Program-made: the position numbers and the translations under genes | In this document: in pieces, positions 38,201 through 38,860 of the stretch | Layout: every line of letters begins with the position of its first letter | Position numbering within the stretch: the first letter of the stretch is position 1 | Notes under the pieces: model-generated | Told to the model about the DNA's origin: nothing | What the model saw: only the letters and a program-made list of their open reading frames with translations | Databases searched by the model: none | Source: Planctomyces sp. | Lineage (GTDB): Bacteria > Planctomycetota > Planctomycetia > Planctomycetales > Planctomycetaceae | Assembly: GCA_005798445.1 (NCBI GenBank) | Contig: SYJG01000015.1 | Span: forward strand, 1-38,860 | Direction of reading: 5' to 3' | Length of the DNA stretch: 38,860 nt

Positions 38201-38860
38201 GTGTTGATGTCCGCCGTTGGACGCGTTGACAGGAGCGGTCCGGCGGCACTGCCCGAACGGATTTCGGTGTTGCCCCCGTTGATGACCACAAAGATCGAAT
38301 CCGCACCATTGCCAGTCGGAGCCGTAAACGTTGCTTCGGTGGCCGTATCGTTGTCGTTGATGGTTCCCGTGCCGGTGTCGAGCGTGTTGATCAATCGGGT
38401 GCCTGTGGGGGTTCCAATGTTGACCGCCAGTCCGGGGGTGAAGTCATGGGCACCTTCGAAATCAATGTCGTCGAAGACTGCCACGGTCACCGTTTTGTTA
38501 GCGGTGTCGAGCGCCCCAAACGAGACGGTATCCAGTGCATTGTCGAAGTCCGTCCCAAGGCCCGCCACCGCGCCGCCCGCCGCCGTGCCGTCGGTGTAGG
38601 AGACATCGATATCCACGGGGACGTCGACCTGGCTATCCACCGAGACCGTGAAGGTCATCGTCCCGTCCGCTTCGTTCACGGTGACGTTGTCGATCGAGTA
38701 AATCGCCGTGTCATCGTCCGTGATGTCCGTCGAGTCGGTGTCCGTGGCCGTGATGGAAGCGCCCAGCGTCGTGCCGCTGATCGCCATCGCGACGACGGCG
38801 GTCTCGGTGGCTTCCACGATCTGGTCGCCGACGATGGTCAGGTTGAATGTCTTGTCCGCC
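20203..38860 (-). CDS. Giant Calx-beta/RTX extracellular protein, at least 6,218 residues, N-terminus outside window
   Basis: One uninterrupted frame from the right edge to a TAA at 20205-20203. A GTG at 38817 is not the start: the frame upstream reads KTFNLTIVGDQIVEATETAV, a Calx-beta end, and stays open to the edge. Order from the visible N-terminus: Calx-beta domain(s) (38347-38706 and before); filamentous-haemagglutinin-like repeats rich in LTVDADSIDLSGAVSVGG (about 36700-37700); thousands of residues of Thr/Asp/Gly/Val-rich beta repeats of the TVNGNDGDD type with short RTX islands; a bacterial pre-peptidase C-terminal-like domain; Ig-like domains; an FG-GAP-like segment; and a terminal RTX array of about 23 nonapeptides. 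Cys and Lys are very rare. These features indicate a calcium-binding surface or secreted adhesin, probably exported by type I secretion, but no transporter gene is in the window. The C-terminus ends FFTRLEDLLTAFP. Confidence 0.9.
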   Translation of the reverse strand, partial: ADKTFNLTIVGDQIVEATETAVVAMAISGTTLGASITATDTDSTDITDDDTAIYSIDNVTVNEADGTMTFTVSVDSQVDVPVDIDVSYTDGTAAGGAVAGLGTDFDNALDTVSFGALDTANKTVTVAVFDDIDFEGAHDFTPGLAVNIGTPTGTRLINTLDTGTGTINDNDTATEATFTAPTGNGADSIFVVINGGNTEIRSGSAAGPLLSTRPTADINTLTINGAAGEDDTVTVDLSANELLPAGGITFNGGAGGNDELVITGGTQGNVTYTYNNANDGSVAMTAYGTVNYTGLEPVTNDGTADNIIFNLPGVADATITLADLGGGMARLESTASTFEDTDFAIPAAGGSITINMGANGQTITITSLALNADTDLTIDGGGGSDTISLNVAGGLAITGALSLTAETINQTGAVTVTGTTTLDAGAAGTITLAHADNDFGGAVTITSANDATFTDTDDITLDAVTTTTNLTVDADSIDLSGAVSVGGVADLNATSGAITQSGGTIAVTGNTILSATTDITLDAAGNDFTTVDITGAVNATLVDTDDITLDAVTTTTNQTVDADSIDLSGAVSVGGLADLTATAGDITQSGGTFDADTLTFNATGSVTISESSDMDIVGVNTADSADLDSTGAISDDATASIVVTDLADLNGTDITIGDTGTDNFMAGSLRFTATGTANITENDGTAFEATSSAPTGIITSAGAMSDFEGDGADEISATDLTLTAVDGVGVTGARIHVAVTNLDVSNSTTGAIFVTDTAGGLILTDLGGPNANAVNGVGGGGEIRANSPLTFASNASTTGGMTYTSSDSLGADDITVNAGITVEDTSANLTFNAGDTLVMTATSTLSSIAGGAITINLDGRTQTDADAGVPATFTLNGTYNTGTLTINGNDDAAGTTGDTFNISMANTAGVTTALTVNGNDPVLPGLPGDVLNIDSTGVSDPTITPTAVGNATYTNTSGHVAFNWTSIETVTNVGVPVNVVIDLSFLDSNGAGVANSVDVRSNVDGGGNKTIEVRVEGVLVYTELEANLSNLRFLGNADADQFSIVETAAGLPTLLGSTVGLADGGHTNAAFDAADAAGLSPSNVSIHFEGNGGVDSLSLTRTTAGTVSYFSDDVGGANSGVVNVDGIFTLSFDEFAPLDFLGAGVASTLVIDATSTAATTTLTVDDDFNFAVAYAALFGASGLNDGVTAVVGDGGFESTRFANYGTVIVRGGDGSELITLNAIDMGAGVDAGVPAVNPIFDMTLSGENTTSTDAFGDTIDVLSLPTTVTLRITGDSVANAAGGADTITIGNQTAQFAVVADGNLDPVDGPILVSGGLLDDTLNLDDSSDASGDTGLLTSTTITGLDMANGITYGLTETVQFILGSGNDTFNVQSTLSGTVYNLNTDPTGGAGDDTVNVSSNAPTNTGNLDAIDGQLNINTDGGRDDLNLSDSGDADGDNYVFGFATPATQILFGDGAAAIDIQFNVTQLGTAGLNRLENFVITGGTGDDTFTADDDTAGSADLQASFFASTINTFNGNTGDDTFTFGWAAGFSLGGGNTFTINGNDPAANPTNRDVVNLEADEAGDGARAITMTYQSPGSGDVNVRGLKGAGGFIDINTVEQINYTGDAGNNDTMLVEGVGGVDDVLAVTPLTATSANVFLNGGPMLTLPPGTPATNLPGLAGGSTGPDININGIINTGLSVDGNGAAAFADRLVVNAPTEAVNGAGTAAGWLGNAFGSGSTVRAAGDAFDTITITDTNVSITNQVSGLLLQVNYGTGDFTTADGTAEITVNTGEEASVRTFGVGLGVVADDVTVTLSTNYQFQINGGAPALPGAPPLVGDRLNVLTPNEANIFSDLATPPNVSITSSIAGVTTQPATYNNIELLTVTPGNNTVNLLGDNGNAPGADQDDRFMVFGQDVDFSTGGDSDGANEIALLINGSNPIFVLNTQRLNVFGFENDDDLTVDPFADNTARGWGIDVRYDGGANGANGDDLFYGNAVRDLTAATGQPGQVFVDNTPNGSVGGVTENVILEVSSTAGAGQLTVDGVVTIDLTGLEDVSVNLNDNTAGDIDTFTLVTSNAADSINVNFTNAGNDATGPLVDVDSAGGTQLMQVESFAHFTPVAGATPTSSDLLTLTIDGAEGNDTIVVTGNANRVPNTSLNIYGQGGDDTLRIAAEAATGALVGVPVNYDGGTGSDTLQLAGNALSSIDDVVYNVGPAITEGRITMNDTAVAGTELTVDFHNLEPVQDNTPAATLTINATGADNAISYTAGAGGGIFGADVTGLVTVDGFESYEFSNKTALTVNGQGGSDSLSVNNGDQPTGLTTINLNGGDASGDSLTVRGGIAANLTISGTQITNAATGVTINYGTVESITAVEGLSTGLTLTGSADYAVSPGAQVDEGTINSANTPVSFVDYGAGDTVTLTGTGAGTLTVNGTSGNDTITAGAASVLVAGRATVATSAMGTITVNSGSGDDATTVTPAAGVVFNVESGTGSDTVSVANGATGAAVTSSAVTVTGLGAVNYTGTESVALTGAGTPTITGGTGDDSLSINPSSRTATINSGATISFTSATTVDADGGTGIDTVTVNGTGNNDTIGVVRAATTAVTGLGATTVNVVAASENLLVSGGVGNDTVNVSGTGGSALVVDGGAGGSDGLSITLATAAATNTLTAGTTNDAGAFTSSSDGTTTFVGVDSVSLTGAAATDDVVVQGTQGDDTMTLGSAGGANRVWLNERPVVTLATFDGVTLNGRFGRDTLSVQAEGLTGIATVTVNGGDTAEGDTLLVSGTTAIDTIGYTPSATDVRTGSVAVGAVTTNFSAIEAVSIDGLGGVDVATLNGTANAETVVLNPAGNASGTLRVGASSGLSFTSLETVAVDTEGAADTLVVNGSANNDTVSLSGTNATVNGQSFTLADAETIVANLGDGDDTVTVTSAAGVIFNVNGGDPASGSDVLTFTSAGATTVNLGSGTIEDASTAATPDTTYTGIESLIVAGGANAVTVSGTGDNDVMVVTPSATADTATVQANGALPVVRATTSAALTVAGGADTSDVLVYHGTDVADTIALTGTTISHTGFKTITYDGTSESLVVNSRDGNDTITLTGVTTGTTVDAGSGNDTVTADATVTVALSIFGGDGNDALTGGNVIDSIYGGNGNDTIIGGAGADHEYGEAGNDLFGDPTTAGNGTADDAGADFMFGGDGIDQFVWEPGDGSDVVQGGDDGADILRFFGSDATADAITVTGGAAGTHLNTTLGAATVDTHGVEQVFVTGRTGGDTITVNDVTESELEQLVIDVTTGDSDSVIVNGRDANDTLLISTPTAGSNTVNVVGLAYTVQVNNLLDGAGNDTLTVNGNDGDDNIKAVSGVEAEVNIVLNGGQGDDYLSADATLNGNDGNDFLEGGAGNDTMDGGAGDDTFVGGGGTDAIGAGTTLGDVILSRGTSGTDAISLSLNATGHLVETINSLTTTYTNFLGGPIATSGVEQILVQGLAGSDSLTVDSTNGAITIPISFDGGDPIGTGDALTISAGANSVTFDAGPESDSGSFTIGGATGLVSFDHVESLTVDGTSVAGNAATINGDSADNDLTLTQTGGDDFTVSVDGQTVTFTDFNSATLNGGAGDDDVTVSYLTGTDLTTTVAVNGQSPTGNVGDTLQVEATTAGETIAVTGTTITVGTSAAITYGTLESLSIDALGGTDTLTVTGSTAYDYTPGAAAGSGTLLADSLPIGFTNLGSGETLNLDGASLVAHGTDSNNAFVLGAANLTVDGRVNITRTNLATLTLDGLAGDDSFAVSSGHGYTTVNLNGGSPSNTDVATLTGDGTAVTATLGIIPVTTTDATVSGGALGTVNLSGVEVANVANGAGAITVQGEDGNDTLTVNSSTLADTATIQANGLSPVVNATTSGTLTVAGGAGAADTLVYNGTSIADTIAVTGTTISHTGFKTITYDGSSESLVVNSRDGNDTITLTGVTTGTTVDAGSGNDTVTADATVTAAMTIFGGDGNDALTGGNVIDSIYGGNGNDTIIGGAGADHEYGEAGNDLFGDATTAGNGTADDAGADFMFGGDGIDQFVWEPLDGSDVVQGGDDGADILRFFGSDATADAITVTGGAAGTHLNTTLGAATVDTHGVEQVFVTGRTGGDTITVNDVTETELEQLVIDVTTGDADSVIVNGRDANDTLLISTPTAGSNTVNVVGLAYTVQVNNLLDGAGNDTLTVNGNDGDDNIKAVSGVEAEVNISLTGGQGNDYLSADATLIGGTGNDTLIGGTGDDTINGDAGDDVIDGRGGVNTIDGGTDTDTILVSGTAAGETLGVVHTTGTATVTGGLSAGTHNISNMEQVRVEAGDGSDTVSLTLLAAGGLDYTVLGGNPIGAVGDTLSITTPASVVGTPGPDVDSGSFVVATTASTNITFDEIEGGTITAVPAGAALTVNGTNADDDLTLIGTGVNDFSVSVNDGPAFQYNDFVSVTLSGSSGDDDIDVDVNVANLGTAITIDGDLPASSGGDSVSITGIDGTVDAPVYSPTAADGGTFTVAGVTITIVESEHLSYSGETDNETLTVNGTAANDVFLHTPAVVADAGQVAVNSLLAIDYTNLGATGSTALDGDGATDDTLIALGTPISDTFGVAGTSSLLLNNRIPLTTTQVENFILSGLDGDDRFNITPIIDLTVDDGTGTVEITVAGEGPGASDTLNFTRNTLDAGPNDIVVELDSNTTVADVTQTIRQVGLGAVTLSGIETANINAVTEDLFVAGTRLDDVITYTPTNTDSGTFTAAGISTVFHFDNVVQGTNTFTITGGGGAASLLGAGGFADEVIVQGTNGSDRIRVNSLTRVVAVDVQSFGFPAAVVASLRDVTLHNNVAALPAGMTSGIIEAVRVQGRDGGDTFHVVPDAAVGNGLFIDIDGGSPQASDALVITNLDGAGNPISLAATDFVIVGQSRTPDAGNVLVYQNSVRRPNIAYTNTEVVTANVPFTNSDVDDANLLILGPDNSESNEFRTTATFLGSGRNISVDNLAIFPNSSEHVGVPQDTDYFRVVAQTTGTLDVQVYFKDLNGLVPGNGNLDLRVLDSDGTVIAGTGAFGSNEGAGDSDERVRIPAVEGETYFIRVLGGAVDAVNGYTMTIINDPAPVPYALELQDTPVGDPPPANSDTGRSQVDNITRDNSPTIFFRVDDAKFLNDLPGNSTAGTPPDQNIPIPFNTDLTLTSTTPGYRVAIFIEGDPQQPTVDPQRVIGFATKVAGVNGVYRFDFDDAISAADRNLTDGSHFISAKVQIVDPATPTDTGFGDRSQPLEIVVDTIVPPVFFGNSAIADDGMIPDQGVIPQPTFFIDNKTNDQTPTFWGTAEANAIIRVFADQTPADGIDNFDVLLGLTVALPEDGTNQFPNGQWRVTSTVDLNNPTFFPVDGLRRILVTAEDVAGNLNPAAPVLAQALDIFVDTQGPQVTNVQITSALAYDLFDPKSLVGQIPRPVPTPRTDGLTISFRDFPSRTTGFPNPALNPLVAENPGHYVLRGDANGIVPISTITFIDDLTAPGLATGRVLLTFDSPLLDDRYTLTINDDVVDDVGNKLDGESNATQPLETPTFPSGDGQPGGDFIARFTIDSRVEIGGVGQGGASIDINGNFHFDPTNTDFVNRDLVFDMGVNTDALFAGKFNLPGAVTQDGFDRIGAYGKLNNQYRWLLDFTNDGRPDHSVVSGLQINGRPIAGDFNLAHVGDEIGLFDGTTWYFDTNNNNNIDSSDQRFTGNLRGLPIVGDFDGDGLDDLGVHRADTNVFAFDLTTAADGTPGVRDGNSDYTIQFNATVALGQTPLFPGVLERPFAGDFNLDGIDDIGLMVPHRDGVSSNNAGSEFYIFQSIPADAAAGTAGALNHQFSPKPLGVDLYAQFGSRIATPLVGNFDPPPSGSNNPGPGGLNPLDPVEVIPSTPLVVTLPKSGGPFTVLQVNDNLHIRKANGTEVMTPRPVSGISSVQIIGSSAADVVVLDSSLNGYSESFRFEGANGADRLDASRVNFAVTFDGGAGNDNFLGGGGANHFLGGVGNDQAVGGEGNDLLDGGAGNDVLTGNGGADNLLGGAGNDRLDAGSGNDELRGGAGHDNMVGGEGNDRLHGEADNDKIFGSAGNDTIRGGAGNDSIDGGADDDVLLGEDGKDTILGGTGDLETDPLGSRGDDIISGGAGDDQLNGQDGNDTVLGGAGKDKLIGGNGNDILSGEEGIDSLQGDTGTDVLLGGQALDSFINPAIGEKNEDGLFNDVVFFTRLEDLLTAFP
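20300..20949 (-). repeat. RTX nonapeptide array at the C-terminus of the giant protein
   Basis: About 23 units of GGxGxDxLx type (GGAGNDVLT, GGEGNDRLH, GGNGNDILS), broken once by an insertion GDLETDPLGSRGDD. Each unit pair binds Ca2+ to form a parallel beta-roll. Such an array just before the C-terminus is the usual arrangement of type I-secreted proteins, where extracellular calcium triggers folding. Confidence 0.9.
21480..22010 (-). other. FG-GAP-like segment within the giant protein
   Basis: Contains AGDFNLDGIDDIGLMVP, VGDFDGDGLDDLGVHRAD, AGDFNLAHVGDEIGLF and LLDFTNDGRPDHSVV: four propeller-like calcium-loop repeats between the Ig-like part and the RTX array. Boundaries are approximate. 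Confidence 0.7.
23610..23990 (-). other. Pre-peptidase C-terminal (PPC)-like domain within the giant protein
   Basis: The pattern DTDYFRVVAQTTGTLDVQVYF, then LDLRVLDSDGTVIA, then GETYFIRVLGG and NGYTMTI, is the PPC beta-sandwich layout found in secreted bacterial proteins. It is followed toward the C-terminus by Ig-like repeats (about 22330-23600). Confidence 0.75.
26205..27180 (-). repeat. Intragenic duplication, copy A (about 970 bp)
   Basis: Near-identical (about 95% by eye, no gaps) to 28779-29754 at a constant offset of 2,574 bases, i.e. 858 codons. It encodes a short RTX island (GGNGNDTIIGGAGADHEYG) plus GGDDGADILRFFGSDATAD and TVNGNDGDDNIKAVSGVEAE. Confidence 0.9.
28779..29754 (-). 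repeat. Intragenic duplication, copy B (about 970 bp)
   Basis: Partner of 26205-27180. Differences are scattered single bases, mostly synonymous, and cluster somewhat toward the ends. Weaker similarity continues into flanking codons (for example DTATxQANGxxPVVxATTS in both), so the original duplicated unit was probably the whole 858-codon module. Confidence 0.9.
37136..37234 (-). repeat. 99-bp intragenic repeat, copy 1
   Basis: Matches 37400-37498 with one mismatch at a 264-base (88-codon) offset. Encodes the segment around DDITLDAVTTTTN and VDADSIDLSGAVSVGG. Confidence 0.9.
37400..37498 (-). repeat. 99-bp intragenic repeat, copy 2
   Basis: Partner of 37136-37234. The single difference changes the residue after TTTTN (Leu here, Gln in copy 1). 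Confidence 0.9.
38347..38706 (-). other. Calx-beta domain of the giant protein
   Basis: YSIDNVTVNEADGTMTFTVS, then VDVSYTDGTA-type strands, then FDDIDFEGAHDFTPGL and GTGTINDND give the complete Calx-beta layout (about 120 residues). The end of another Calx-beta-like unit (VGDQIVEATETAVVAM, then TDDD) precedes it and runs to the window edge, so at least two lie in tandem. Confidence 0.8.

Noticed and set aside
38815-38817. GTG as the start codon of the giant protein
   Set aside because: The frame continues upstream to the edge with a clear Calx-beta ending, so the real start is outside the window.

Overview
The window looks like a chromosomal segment of a member of the Planctomycetota. The evidence is the mix of content: a flagellar export operon, a periplasmic electron-transfer cluster with multihaem cytochrome and ASPIC/UnbV proteins, several membrane metalloproteases, many small dispersed palindromes, and part of one enormous RTX/Calx-beta adhesin-like gene. 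Base composition is moderately GC-rich and most genes start with ATG. The phylum call is inferred from this style; no rRNA or other marker is present.

Layout. (1) 1-601, minus: 5' part of secA, running off the left edge. (2) 932-6081, minus: a three-gene cluster encoding a membrane-anchored heptahaem cytochrome c, a membrane-anchored tandem metallo-beta-lactamase-fold protein whose second domain is degenerate, and an FG-GAP/ASPIC-UnbV protein. (3) 6161-6879: a mobile-element graveyard. An internally deleted IS3-family orfB is interrupted by a 127-bp palindromic MITE; removing the MITE and one TA restores the transposase frame. (4) 7285-12963, plus: a flagellar operon: a sigma-54-activator-like protein with a damaged Walker A and no GAFTGA loop, a FliF that carries a FliG middle domain at its C-terminus, then FliH, FliI and FliJ. 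A perfect 28-bp inverted repeat sits inside the fliF reading frame. (5) 13011-13109: a 32-residue basic protein with a KANHGxRP motif resembling ribosomal protein bL37, followed by a perfectly palindromic terminator. (6) 13233-13601: a secreted Gly/Tyr/His-rich protein. (7) 13995-14684: a YugP-like membrane zinc protease. (8) 14700-19449, minus: an operon of secreted esterase, FtsH-like AAA ATPase without a protease domain, site-2 protease and O-methyltransferase, the last three coupled by 4-base ATGA overlaps. (9) 20203-38860, minus: one open frame of at least 6,218 residues that continues past the right edge.

The most unusual items are the FtsH-like protein in which the M41 protease is replaced by what reads as an Sm/LSm small beta-barrel, next to a site-2 protease; the FliF-FliG fusion at the place where fliG should be; and the bL37-like microprotein. 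The giant gene shows recent internal duplication (about 970 bp repeated at an exact 2,574-bp offset, and 99 bp repeated at a 264-bp offset), which shows how it has grown.
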